The translations under genes were made by a program, and so were the position numbers. A stretch of 52,716 nucleotides of DNA, from assembly GCF_000239695.1 (NCBI RefSeq), contig NZ_JH470338.1, positions 750,385 through 803,100 of the forward strand. Direction: 5' to 3'. The stretch comes from Actinomyces graevenitzii C83. Lineage in GTDB: Bacteria; Actinomycetota; Actinomycetes; Actinomycetales; Actinomycetaceae. Shown piece by piece: positions 17,372 through 26,233 of this stretch. Under the pieces are notes generated by a model, which made no database searches, had not been told where the DNA came from, and was given only the letters and a program-made list of their open reading frames with translations. How positions within the stretch are numbered: the first letter of the stretch is position 1; each line of letters starts with the position of its first letter.

Positions 17372-19929
17372 ATGCCCGGCATTAACCTCACGCGAGTGGA
17401 GGCCAGCGAGCGCGCTGCCATCATCACTACTCGCGAGTACGCCGTCGACCTGGACCTAACCCAGGGCGAGGAGACCTTCCGCTCTGTTACCGTGGCGCGT
17501 TTTGACGCCAAGGCCGGGGCGAGCACCTTTATTGACCTAATTGCCCCCGCCGTTCATTCGATCAAGCTTAACGGGGTTGACCTGGACCCGCTGGCCGTCT
17601 ACCACGACAGCCGCATTGCTCTAGAGAACCTAGCTGAGCACAATGAGCTGGAAGTAGTGGCTGACTGCGCCTACATGCACACCGGTGAGGGTCTACACCG
17701 CTTTGTTGACCCCGCTGATGGGCTCACCTACCTTTACAGCCAGTTTGAGGTGCCCGACAGCCGCCGCGTTTTCACTGTCTTTGAGCAGCCTGACCTTAAG
17801 GCTTCTTTCACTTTCACCGTTAAGACCCCTGAGAGCTGGACGGTATTTTCTAACTCCCCCACCCCACCCCGGTAGCTGAGCAGGCGGGCACCCACACCTT
17901 CCACTTCGCCCCCACTCGTCCGCTCTCGTCTTATGTGACTGCGATTGTGGCCGGCCCCTATGTGGGCGCCACCGACACCTACGTGGCTGGCGATGGCCGC
18001 CAGGTTGAGCTGGGTACCTACTGCCGCCGCTCCCTGGCTGAGCACATGGACAGCGAGGAAATCCTCAACCTGACCAAGGCTGGCTTTGAGTACTTCGAGC
18101 AGCTGTTTGGCACCGCCTACCCCTTCGAAAAGTACGACCAGATCTTTGTGCCTGAATTCAATGCCGGTGCCATGGAGAACGCTGGCTGCGTCACCCACCG
18201 TGACGACTACATTTTCCGCTCTCGCCCCATTGAGGCTCTGGTTGAGCGCCGCGCGGTAACCATTTTGCACGAGCTGGCCCACATGTGGTTTGGTGACATG
18301 GTCACCATGAAGTGGTGGAATGACCTGTGGCTAAACGAGTCTTTCGCCGAGTACACCTCCACCCTGGCGGTAGCTGAAGCCACCCGCTGGAGCGACGCTT
18401 GGACCACCTTCCAGACCATTGAGAAGGGCTGGGCTTACAACCAGGATCAGCTCTCCTCCACCCACCCGGTGGCCGCAGAGATCAAGGACCTGCACGACGT
18501 CGAAGTTAACTTTGACGGCATCACCTACGCCAAGGGCGCCTCCGTACTGGCCGCGCTAGTGGGTTACGTAGGCCGCGACAAGTTCTTCGCAGGCATTAAG
18601 AACTACCTGGCTGCCCACGCCTACGCCAACGCCGAGTTTGACGACCTGCTGCGTGAGCTGGAGGCCACCAGCGGCCGCGACCTATCCACCTGGGCTCGCC
18701 TATGGCTGCAGGAAGCTGGGGTTACTACCCTGCGTCCGCGCCTAGAGGTAGATGAGCAGGGCGTTATCACCAGCTTCGTGCTTGACCAGGAGATCCCCGC
18801 TGGCTCGCCCGCCTCACTGCGTCCCCACCGCGTAGCTATTGGTGGTTACGCCATGGATGCTAACGGCAAGCTAGAGCGCAGCGTTCGCATTGAGATCGAC
18901 GTCGACGGCGCCAGCACCGTGGTCAGCGAGCTGGTGGGCTCGCCTCGCCCGGATGTAATCCTGATTAACGACGACGACCTAACCTACGCCAAGGTGCGTC
19001 TGGATGAGGCTTCGGCGGACTTTGCGCTCAAGCACATCACCGCATTTACCGCTTCGCTGCCGCGTTCCATCGCGCTAGCTAGCGCCTGGGACATGGTGCG
19101 TGACGCCGAGATCAGCGCCGCCCAGTTCCTGCCGGCCGCTTTGGAGGCCCTGAGCGTAGAGACTCACTCTTCCGTGGTGCGTGGCCTGATCGCCAAGGTG
19201 GCTACGGTGGTGGGCCTGTACCTGCCCCCGGCCCAGCGCCTGGAGTACATTGAGCACGCTGCCCGCGCCCTGGCCCAGCTGGCCCAGGAGGCCGCCCCCG
19301 GTAGCGACACCCAGCTGCAGCTGGCTAAGGCCGCCGCTGCCCACGCCCTAACCGGTGAGCAGATTGAGCGCGTGGTGGGCTGGTTTGATGGCTCAGCCCC
19401 ACTTGAGGGCCTGGTTGTGGATCAGGATCTGCGTTGGGAGCTGCTGATCAGCCTGGTGGCCGCCGGCCGCTTTGGTGAGGCTGAGATTGCCGCTGAGGCT
19501 GAGCGTGACGTGACCACCACTGGTCGCGAGCGTGCCTCGGAGGCTCGCTGCGCCCTGCCTTCGCCGCAGGCTAAGGCCCAGGCTTGGGAAAAGCTGGTCA
19601 CTGACGCCTCAATTCCTAACGAAACCCTGGCTAAGTCTTTGCGTGGTTTCCTCAATGTCACTCGCCACCCGCAGCTGCTAGCCCCCTTCGTGGAGGCTTA
19701 TGGGCAGATCGTTGAGCAGGTGTGGAGCTCGCGTACCTTCCACATGGCTGAGTCGATCCTGGCCGGTATCTTCCCGCTGCCGGCAGTTGGTTTGGACGAC
19801 GTCGACGCCCAGGGCGTGCTGGAGCAGTGGCTGCAAACCCACACTGACTCCCCCGCCGCCTTGCAGCGTATTGTGCGTGAAAACCTCGACGACGTTAAGC
19901 GCGTACTAGGCGCGCAGGCCGTAGCCTGA
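17372..19929 (+). pseudogene. pepN: Aminopeptidase N (M1), interrupted by a -1 frameshift
   Basis: The gene encodes a complete M1 aminopeptidase in two frames. Bases 17372-17875 give the N-terminal domain up to VFSNSPTPP and then stop at TAG. From about 17860 the other frame continues with PVAEQAGTHTFHFAPTRPLSSYV and runs to 19929. The GAMEN motif, the zinc site HELAHMWFGD with its downstream Glu in NESFAEY, and the helical C-terminal domain are all intact. The shift lies in a run of C5A C4A C4 and needs one extra base to be restored. The start has a TAGGAGAG ribosome site. It may be a real null allele, a phase-variable tract, or a sequencing error. Confidence 0.88.
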
Positions 19930-19940
19930 GTTTAAACGCT

Positions 19941-19976
19941 AGTGGGGGCCCAGTTCCTTGGAACTGGGCCCCCACT
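19941..19976 (+). terminator. Terminator after pepN
   Basis: Perfect 17-base GC-rich arms (19941-19957, 19960-19976) with a very short loop lie 12 bases after the pepN stop. The T run is poor. Confidence 0.8.
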
Positions 19977-20003
19977 GTATTTGCCAGGACTTGCCTTGGC
20001 TTA

Positions 20004-20060
20004 GCCAAGACTTGTGCCGCTTAGTCAAGATCTGCCCTGGATTCGCCAAGATTTGTGCCG
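20004..20060. repeat. Degenerate direct repeat between pepN and PTS genes
   Basis: A 16-base word at 20004-20019 recurs at 20045-20060 with one mismatch, with further partial copies between. No gene or signal is recognised in this stretch. Confidence 0.4.
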
Positions 20061-20090
20061 GCTTTTAGTGGCAGTTTTGGCTGGAGCGCG

Positions 20091-20549
20091 CTAGTTGACG
20101 CTTAGCAGCTTATCCCCCGTATTTACTGCGGTACCGGGCTGTGGTAGAGCTAAGTTCTCTTCAGCTACTTCCATAGTGATCACTGGGCAAATCGGGTTGA
20201 ATCCCAAGGCCTCAATGGCAGTGGGGTTCCAGGTGACAACCGGGTCACCAACACTGACCTGGCTGCCTTCTTTGGCATGCAATTCGAAGCCCTTACCTTG
20301 CAGGGTCACTGTGTCTAGCCCCAGGTGGACTAGTACACCTACGCCTGCTTCGGTAAGGATCACGAAGGCGTGAGGATGAATCTTAGCTAGCTTGCCGCTT
20401 ACGGGGGCTAGCACGGTTACGTCCTGACCATTGCGGATAGGGTCGACGGCGACCCCGGGTCCCACAAACTTTTGGGCAAAGACTGCGTCCGGAACATCCT
20501 CAATGGCAACCACTGTGCCGGGAAGGGGAGTTAGGACTGACAGGCTCAC
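20091..20549 (-). CDS. PTS glucose-type EIIA component
   Basis: This 152-residue single-domain EIIA of the Glc family passes phosphate from HPr to EIIB. The domain shows PLPGTVVAIEDVPDAVFAQKFVGPGVAVDP, the structural HAFVILTEAGVGVLVHLGLDTV with the phospho-accepting His in LVHLGLD, and a C-terminal GTAVNTGDKLLSVN. The GTG start at 20549 overlaps the EIIB stop (GTGA). Together with EIIB it forms an operon diverging from the EIIC gene. The substrate is probably glucose or an amino sugar; EIIA alone does not decide. Confidence 0.92.
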   Translation of the reverse strand: MSLSVLTPLPGTVVAIEDVPDAVFAQKFVGPGVAVDPIRNGQDVTVLAPVSGKLAKIHPHAFVILTEAGVGVLVHLGLDTVTLQGKGFELHAKEGSQVSVGDPVVTWNPTAIEALGFNPICPVITMEVAEENLALPQPGTAVNTGDKLLSVN

Positions 20550-20776
20550 CGTAGGTCCTCAATGTCCTCACTGATATTGTCAGCGTTGGGGCCGACGATT
20601 ACCTGCACAGTGTCACCCATGACCAGCACCCCGTGGGCGCCGGCACTCTTGAGAGCTGCCTCATCTACTACGCTGGCGTCCTCCAGCTCACAGCGCAGAC
20701 GGGTAATGCACGGCTCAATTTCAACAATGTTGTCAAAACCGCCGAGGGCGTCAACAATCTGCTGTGCCTGAGACAT
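20546..20776 (-). CDS. PTS glucose-type EIIB component (copy 1)
   Basis: The 76-residue stand-alone EIIB domain carries the phospho-Cys motif EPCITRLRCELED (Cys29 by count of the frame) and the AHGVLVMGDTVQVIVG core ending DNISEDIEDLR. It receives phosphate from EIIA and passes it to the sugar bound to EIIC. AGGAGCC precedes the ATG. A second, diverged EIIB lies downstream of EIIC. Separate EIIB, EIIA and EIIC genes are unusual for the Glc family, where the domains are generally fused. Confidence 0.9.
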   Translation of the reverse strand: MSQAQQIVDALGGFDNIVEIEPCITRLRCELEDASVVDEAALKSAGAHGVLVMGDTVQVIVGPNADNISEDIEDLR

Positions 20777-21129
20777 ATTGGCTCCTTTTAGGATCGCGGT
20801 AGCTAAAAACCACCTATTGTTAAAACCTTGGCGACCACGCCAAAGTCAAGCTGCACCTAAGGCGAGCTCTGGTTACATGATAACGGAAAATGTTGGTTTC
20901 AATGTGGTAAAACTTTGGTTTGCTTGCGAAATAGTGAGTAACATAAGTGGTGGTGAGAATAGTTTTCTGTGGGAAGCTGTTCGACCTTGTGTGTTTTTGT
21001 TGACGCTGCTATGCAGGAGTGTTTCAATTACACACATCAGGGGCTTGCCCCCGGTAGGCACCAGTCATCCCCCGTGACTGGTTTTAGTGTGCACGGCATT
21101 GTTGCTGTGCCGATTCTCTGGAGAACACT
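20777..21129 (+). promoter_or_regulatory. Divergent PTS control region with leader hairpin
   Basis: These 353 bases hold no gene. They separate the EIIB-EIIA operon (minus) from EIIC (plus), so both promoters must lie here. At 21060-21082 perfect 8-base arms with a 7-base loop are followed by TTTT, which looks like an intrinsic terminator 47 bases before the EIIC start. A second small GGGGC/GCCCC hairpin lies just upstream (about 21037-21048). This suggests antitermination or riboregulation of EIIC. I could not recognise a standard BglG/GlcT antiterminator sequence. Confidence 0.45.
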
Positions 21130-22476
21130 GTGACTACAAAGAAGAAGGGTTCTGGTTTCGCCGCATTGCAGCGTATGGGCCGCTCCCTTATGCTCCCCAT
21201 TGCCACGCTGCCCGCAGCTGGTTTACTCCTGCGTTTAGGCCAAGCCGATGTGCTCGGCGCCGACGGCCTATCCAAGCACGTCGGCTGGATGCAGCCGGTT
21301 GCTGATGTGCTGGCCGCCGCCGGTGGCGCGGTATTTGACAACCTGCCGCTGATCTTCGCGGTGGGTGTGGCCGTAGGTTTCGCTAAGAAGTCTGACGGCT
21401 CTACGGCTGTGGCCGGCCTGTTTGGTTTCCTGGTCTTTAAGGGCGTGCTTGACGCCCTAGCAAAGTTCTGGGGTGCCCCGGCAGGCCCCGACGCCAAGAT
21501 CAACTATGGCGTACTCGGCGGTATCATCATCGGTATTACCGCTGCTCTGCTATGGCAGCGTTTCTACCGTATTAAGCTACCGGACTGGCTGGCTTTCTTC
21601 GGTGGGCGCCGCTTTGTACCGATTATCACCTCTGGCGCAGCAGTTCTGATTGCTACCGTAATGGGTGCCATTTACCCGGCCTTCAACTGGCTCATTAACG
21701 AAAAGTTTGGTGGCTGGCTAATGCATGCTGGGGCCCACGGCGGCATCGGCGGCTCGGTAGCTTACTTCGTTTACGGTGTGGTTAACCGCCTGCTCATCCC
21801 CTTCGGCCTACACCACCTGTGGAACTCCCTGCCTTGGTTCCAGCTAGGTAACTGCCAGAGCCTGACCAAGCAGGGCGAGACCCTGCACGGTGACCTGACC
21901 TGCTTCTTCCAGGGCACTCCTGAAACCAACGCCTGGACCGGTAACTTCATGACCGGTTTCTTCCCGATCATGATGTTTGCTCTGCCTGCGGCCGCCCTGG
22001 CCATGTGGCGCTCGGCCTACCCGGCTAAGAAGAAGGCTACTGGCGCCCTGATGATCTCTGTGGCCCTAACTGCCTTCCTCACCGGTGTTACTGAGCCCCT
22101 GGAATACGCCTTCGCTTACGTAGCCTTCCCACTGTACGTAGTACACGCTATCTTGACCGGTACCGCACTGGTGGTGGTTAATGCGCTTGGCATTAAGGAT
22201 GGCTTCTCCTTCTCGGCAGGTTTCATCGACTACGTAATCAACTTCGGTAAGTCTGCTGACCTATCTGGTGGTGTCTTCCAAGGCCCGATCCTGCTGGTTA
22301 TCATCGGCCTGATCTACGCGGTGATCTACTACTTCCTGTTCAGCTTCCTGATCAAGAAGTTCAACTTCCACACTCCTGGTCGTGAGGAAGAAGAGGGTGC
22401 TGACGCCTTTGCTAGCGCCCAGAGCGAGGCCGCTGAGCGTACTGGTAAGAACGCTGAGGCTGCTCGTAAGGCCTGA
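21130..22476 (+). CDS. PTS glucose/N-acetylglucosamine-type EIIC permease
   Basis: The 448-residue membrane component of a Glc-family PTS transports and phosphorylates the sugar. It starts at a GTG behind CTGGAGA and begins MTTKKKGSGFAALQRMGRSLMLPIATLPAAG, typical of PtsG/NagE EIIC. About ten hydrophobic segments follow. The conserved loops FLTGVTEPLEYAFAYVAFPLY and GLHHLWNSLPWFQLG are present. The C-terminal tail after residue ~415 is Glu/Ala-rich, and no EIIB domain is fused. Partner EIIA and EIIB genes lie on both sides. GlcNAc versus glucose cannot be settled from sequence. Confidence 0.93.
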   Translation: MTTKKKGSGFAALQRMGRSLMLPIATLPAAGLLLRLGQADVLGADGLSKHVGWMQPVADVLAAAGGAVFDNLPLIFAVGVAVGFAKKSDGSTAVAGLFGFLVFKGVLDALAKFWGAPAGPDAKINYGVLGGIIIGITAALLWQRFYRIKLPDWLAFFGGRRFVPIITSGAAVLIATVMGAIYPAFNWLINEKFGGWLMHAGAHGGIGGSVAYFVYGVVNRLLIPFGLHHLWNSLPWFQLGNCQSLTKQGETLHGDLTCFFQGTPETNAWTGNFMTGFFPIMMFALPAAALAMWRSAYPAKKKATGALMISVALTAFLTGVTEPLEYAFAYVAFPLYVVHAILTGTALVVVNALGIKDGFSFSAGFIDYVINFGKSADLSGGVFQGPILLVIIGLIYAVIYYFLFSFLIKKFNFHTPGREEEEGADAFASAQSEAAERTGKNAEAARKA

Positions 22477-22507
22477 TCTAGACCATATTTCTGGCTGAAT
22501 CATTTCG

Positions 22508-22543
22508 AAGTAGGGGTGGGGCTTAGCCCCCGCCCCTACTTTT
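22508..22543 (+). terminator. Terminator after EIIC
   Basis: G-rich and C-rich arms (about 22508-22521 and 22528-22541) with one wobble pair are followed by a T5 run. It lies 30 bases after the stop, so the downstream EIIB needs its own promoter. Confidence 0.85.
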
Positions 22544-22743
22544 TCTTTAGCTATCCAAAAATCGCTCATCTGCTCAAAAGCAGCTGCTAACAATTAAAAC
22601 TTGTGCAGCTAGCGCTTGCAGATTTGATTATTAGTGCTGGTAGCCAGCTTTTAAATAGGGAGTCTGCTCCCTAAAGTGGTGGTTCCATGTGACCGCAAAA
22701 GATATGATATTGGTCAATAGTTAGCCAACAGGGAGGAGACAGA

Positions 22744-22974
22744 ATGACTCAGGCTCAGCAGATTATCGATGCGCTTGGTGGCAGTGACAACATCACCGAC
22801 CTAGAAGCCTGCATCACTCGCCTACGTTCACAACTGGTCGATCCCGCACTGGTAGATGAAGAGGCCTTGAGCAAGGCTGGTACTTTCGGTGTCGTAACCG
22901 TCGGTAAGACTGTACAGGTGATCGTTGGCCCCAGCGCTGAGAAGGTGGCTGAGGAAATCAACAAGCTTCGTTAA
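22744..22974 (+). CDS. PTS glucose-type EIIB component (copy 2)
   Basis: The 76-residue EIIB has the phospho-Cys motif EACITRLRSQLVD and ends KVAEEINKLR. It is clearly a paralogue of the minus-strand EIIB (same length, same MTQAQQIIDALGG-like start) but differs at many positions. A strong GGGAGGAG ribosome site precedes the ATG. A small hairpin (about 22658-22675) and a TATGAT box (22703-22708) lie upstream, so it seems to have its own promoter. The spare EIIB may serve another EIIC or give separate regulation. Confidence 0.88.
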   Translation: MTQAQQIIDALGGSDNITDLEACITRLRSQLVDPALVDEEALSKAGTFGVVTVGKTVQVIVGPSAEKVAEEINKLR

Positions 22975-22990
22975 AACTCGCTACTACGAG

Positions 22991-23026
22991 AAAATGGTCC
23001 CTGGCCAAAAGCCAGGGACCATTTTT
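22991..23026 (+). terminator. Terminator after second EIIB
   Basis: A stem of 15 bases on each side (about 22991-23005 and 23011-23025) with a short A-rich loop is followed by T residues. A-rich on the left and T-rich on the right, it may work in both directions, also for the converging beta-helix gene. Confidence 0.88.
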
Positions 23027-23053
23027 GCTATGCGTTAGTTAACGCGCTTGGAC

Positions 23054-25096
23054 TCACTTGTGAGACCAGAAACGGATCAGGGCTGCTTCCCCATTGTCGT
23101 TCTGGCTCTTGTCGAGCTTAACTTCGCCCTCGTACTTGTAGTCCTGAACAAACTTGGTTGAGTTTTCAGGCAGGTACTGGGGAATGTCACCAGCGGTGAA
23201 GTTGTAGACCTTCAAGTTACCCTGCTTAGAGTAGGTCATGTCCTTGGTTACGTGGATGGCCTTAACCTTGGAACGCCAGTAGCGCACGGTGGTGCCGTTG
23301 CTGGCCTGGTCGTGGCTGTAGTAGTACAGCTTCCAGTTGCTGTTTTCCTTCAGGGTAGCGCCAGTGTCGATATCCTTGTTGACCACCTGCTTAGCATTTG
23401 AGCTAGCCGGAGCCGATTCGGGTACGTACTTTGCGTAAACAGTGTTGTTGGCAATCTTGTTAGCGCCATTAGACAGATCAAAGTTAGCGGTCTCGGCGGT
23501 TACAAAAGGAGCCACGATCTTGTTGCCGGTAAAAGCAATGCCCTTAATGTCGGCGCGGTCGCGTTCGAAGTCCACTGAGCCACGCACCTTGCCATAGAAA
23601 TCGTCAGAGGTGCCGGTGCGGATGAGCATATTGTCGTGGATAGCAATACCGGAGGTGTTCAGGTCGAAGTTGTGACCCTCAAATACCGTGTTTACGCGGA
23701 TACCAGCGCCGGAGAACACGTCTTTAATCAGGTTTCCGGACACCTCGTGGCCCTTACCACCAAAGAAACCTACGCCGGCTGCACGCCAGCCCAGCTCAAT
23801 GGTGTTGTTAAGGAACTTGTTGTTCTCAGTGATAGGTGCCTTAGTGCGGTCATCCGTGCTGGCCCATGAAGCCAGAGAGTCATCACCATTACCGCGTACG
23901 CTGGAGTTGATCACCTTAGAGTTGATCGTACCCTGAGCGAAGTTAACTCCGTCAGCCAGGTTGTTGCGGATGCGGGAGTTTTCGATTACCAGGTTGTTGG
24001 TGTCCTTGCGGTCAGCAGCAGCTGCGTAGTCACCAATCCAGGCGGCGCATTCAAAGTGCTCGATCCACAGGTTTTTAACCTTAGAGTCTTTACCAAGTGA
24101 GCCAGCAATTGCCTTGTACTGGGCTTTTTCCTTGGTTTCGTCGTAGCGGTTGGTCAGCTCCGAGCTCATATAGAAGTCGGAAAGCACAATGTTGTTGCTG
24201 TTGTGGTCAAAGTCGAAGCCACCGCCGTATTGCTTGTCAGCAGTAAAGTGCACGTGGCTGTACCACATACCGGCACCAACAATTTTAATGTCCTGACCAT
24301 TTACACCCAGCTTGCCATTAAAGTCATACTGGCCGGCGGGGATGTAAACAGTTTTGGCTTCAGTCTTTTTAGCCTCTTCTAGGGCGCTGTTAAAGGCGGC
24401 GGTGTCATCTGCGCCGTCGTTAGCCTTTGCACCCTTGTCAGCGATGCTGATTGCTCCGGCAGGCTTAGCGATAGCTGCGCCGGCTTCTTCAAGTTCAATG
24501 AAGTCAATTCCGCAAGCGGTTGAGTTGTCAGAGACATTAACCAAGGAAATGGTGTCGCCAGCTTTAACTTTGGTGCCCAGCAAAGTGTGCACCTCATCAA
24601 AGCGGAAACGAGCCTTAGAATTGGCGGTCTTGTAGTTGTGGGCAACACTACCGTCCACGTACTGCCAAGCGTGCTTGGAAGTTAAATCTAGGGTAGACAC
24701 TGTCTTGCCATTTACCTTAACGGCCAGCTTGCCGTTAGCGCCGTCAGGAAGAGTGAAACGCACGGTAAGTGCGTCAGCTGCTTCAGCTACCTTAAAAGTA
24801 ACTGCAGAGTCTTTGCTAGACAGCTCAACATAAGACTGGTTTGAGGCCTCAATAGCGGTAGATTCCAAACCGGTAGAATCTACCCGCTTGGCATTAGTTA
24901 GCTTAGCGTTAGTGGCTTCATAGCGAGAGTAGGCCACTTTGGCCCCATATTTGGCTGCTTCAGCAGCAGTTACAGACTTGTCTGAGGTGGTCAAACCGTA
25001 GTTAGTTGCCTGCGGGGCAGGCGCGGCATAAGCCAGCGGAGTGGCAGCGAAAGTGGCTAATGCTGCCGTAACGGTAAGTAACCGTTTAACATTCAT
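23054..25096 (-). CDS. Secreted beta-helix protein, GH87 alpha-1,3-glucanase-like
   Basis: The 680-residue protein has a signal peptide (MNVKRLL... cleaved after AYA, about residue 24). A ~190-residue beta-sandwich module ending ACGIDFIELEE is probably carbohydrate-binding. A right-handed parallel beta-helix begins at ISIADKGAKANDGADDTAAF. In the helix, Asp382 (LADGVNF) and the pair Asp405-Asp406 (GNGDDSLASW) are spaced 23 and 24 residues apart, matching the three catalytic Asp I recall for GH87 mycodextranase/alpha-1,3-glucanase. It would cut alpha-1,3-glucan such as streptococcal mutan outside the cell. GH87 is inferred from motifs; a pectate-lyase-like enzyme is the alternative. Confidence 0.75.
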   Translation of the reverse strand: MNVKRLLTVTAALATFAATPLAYAAPAPQATNYGLTTSDKSVTAAEAAKYGAKVAYSRYEATNAKLTNAKRVDSTGLESTAIEASNQSYVELSSKDSAVTFKVAEAADALTVRFTLPDGANGKLAVKVNGKTVSTLDLTSKHAWQYVDGSVAHNYKTANSKARFRFDEVHTLLGTKVKAGDTISLVNVSDNSTACGIDFIELEEAGAAIAKPAGAISIADKGAKANDGADDTAAFNSALEEAKKTEAKTVYIPAGQYDFNGKLGVNGQDIKIVGAGMWYSHVHFTADKQYGGGFDFDHNSNNIVLSDFYMSSELTNRYDETKEKAQYKAIAGSLGKDSKVKNLWIEHFECAAWIGDYAAAADRKDTNNLVIENSRIRNNLADGVNFAQGTINSKVINSSVRGNGDDSLASWASTDDRTKAPITENNKFLNNTIELGWRAAGVGFFGGKGHEVSGNLIKDVFSGAGIRVNTVFEGHNFDLNTSGIAIHDNMLIRTGTSDDFYGKVRGSVDFERDRADIKGIAFTGNKIVAPFVTAETANFDLSNGANKIANNTVYAKYVPESAPASSNAKQVVNKDIDTGATLKENSNWKLYYYSHDQASNGTTVRYWRSKVKAIHVTKDMTYSKQGNLKVYNFTAGDIPQYLPENSTKFVQDYKYEGEVKLDKSQNDNGEAALIRFWSHK

Positions 25097-25133
25097 AATA
25101 CGAAATTCCCTTTCAGATATGACTTAACATATC

Positions 25134-25169
25134 GATATAAATTATATCACATGCCACTTATGTTGTCAA
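25134..25169 (-). promoter_or_regulatory. Consensus promoter of the beta-helix gene with palindrome over -10
   Basis: Read on the minus strand, TTGACA (25164-25169) and TATAAT (25141-25146) are perfect hexamers separated by exactly 17 bases. A 15-base palindrome (25134-25148) covers the -10 box and could bind a repressor. The ribosome site AAAGGGA lies before the ATG at 25096. Such a perfect promoter is rare in this window. Confidence 0.85.
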
Positions 25170-25372
25170 TCTGTTATGCCTTTGTTTCGCTTTTTAGATT
25201 CAATAAAGAGAACATTCAGGAAACCTTAAGGAAGGCTATTCGTTAATCACTTTTTAAAGTAATTTAGACAGTATCAAAACTAGTAATTATTTATAGCCAT
25301 TTATTGAAAAACAATTGCCCCCTTACTGCTGTGAACTGCGTCCCGGAACTTGGACGCTTTAAATGGTAGCCG

Positions 25373-26233
25373 TTATGCGGCTTCCCGCAGGGCCTGATCC
25401 CGGTATTCTGCCGGGGTCAGGCCCTTGAGCTTTACTTGGCGTCTTGTTGTGTTCCAGTGCGTGATGTAGGCATCGAGGTCGGCTTTGAAGCTCTCGAAGG
25501 TTTGCCAGTCTCGGCCGCGGAAGAATTCGTCCTTGAGGTGCCCGAAGACCTGTTCGGTGGCGCCATTGTCGATGCAGTTGCCTTTGCGTGACATGCTCTG
25601 GATGAAACCGTTATCGGCGAGCGTTCTGATATAGGTCTCGTGTTGGTACTGCCAACCCATGTCCGAGTGCAAGATCGGCTCGGCCCCTGCGGGTTTGGCC
25701 TCCATGAGCATCTGGAGCATCTCTTGTTGCTGAGCGAGGTTGGGGCGCATGGAGATGGAGTGGGCAACGATCTCTTTGCTGGCAAAATCGTAGACCGGAG
25801 CGAGGTAGGCCTTACCGAAGGAGAGCTTGAACTCGGTGACGTCGGTACCCAATTTCTGCCAGGGCCCATCGGCTGTGAAGTCGCGGCCGATGATGTTGTC
25901 GAAGCTTTGCCCCACGGATCCCTTGTAGGAGTTGTACCTGTGGTAGGCCCTCTCGCGGCATATGCCGCAGCGCAACCCCATCTCGCGCATTATCTTCAAG
26001 ACCGTCTTGTCAGCAATGCGTTCCCCTTCCTCAGCGCGCAGGCACATGGCTACCTGCCTGTGACCGCACCCGTTGGGGGTACGCGAAAAGATCTGGGCGA
26101 CCTTGGGACGTAGCTGCGCTCTAGTTGGCTGCTGAGGGTGAGCCAGCGCGTAGTAGTAGCTCGACCTGGCAAGGCCGGCCGCCTCGAGGAGATCACGCAC
26201 CGCGTGTCCATGCCCTGAAAGCTCGGCGACCAC
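25373..26233 (-). CDS. IS3-family transposase OrfB (DDE catalytic domain)
   Basis: The 286-residue protein carries the integrase fold of IS3-family transposases. The first Asp is in LGTDVTEF, the second in LHSDMGWQYQHE, and the Glu in NCIDNGATEQVFGHLKDEFF. It begins with the HTH_21-type region GHAVRDLLEAAGLARSSYYYALA. The annotated start is a GTG overlapping the orfA stop (TAGTG), but the frame is open further upstream to an A7 run at 26284-26290. There a -1 ribosomal shift from orfA would make the OrfAB fusion usual for this family. Confidence 0.9.
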   Translation of the reverse strand: MVAELSGHGHAVRDLLEAAGLARSSYYYALAHPQQPTRAQLRPKVAQIFSRTPNGCGHRQVAMCLRAEEGERIADKTVLKIMREMGLRCGICRERAYHRYNSYKGSVGQSFDNIIGRDFTADGPWQKLGTDVTEFKLSFGKAYLAPVYDFASKEIVAHSISMRPNLAQQQEMLQMLMEAKPAGAEPILHSDMGWQYQHETYIRTLADNGFIQSMSRKGNCIDNGATEQVFGHLKDEFFRGRDWQTFESFKADLDAYITHWNTTRRQVKLKGLTPAEYRDQALREAA

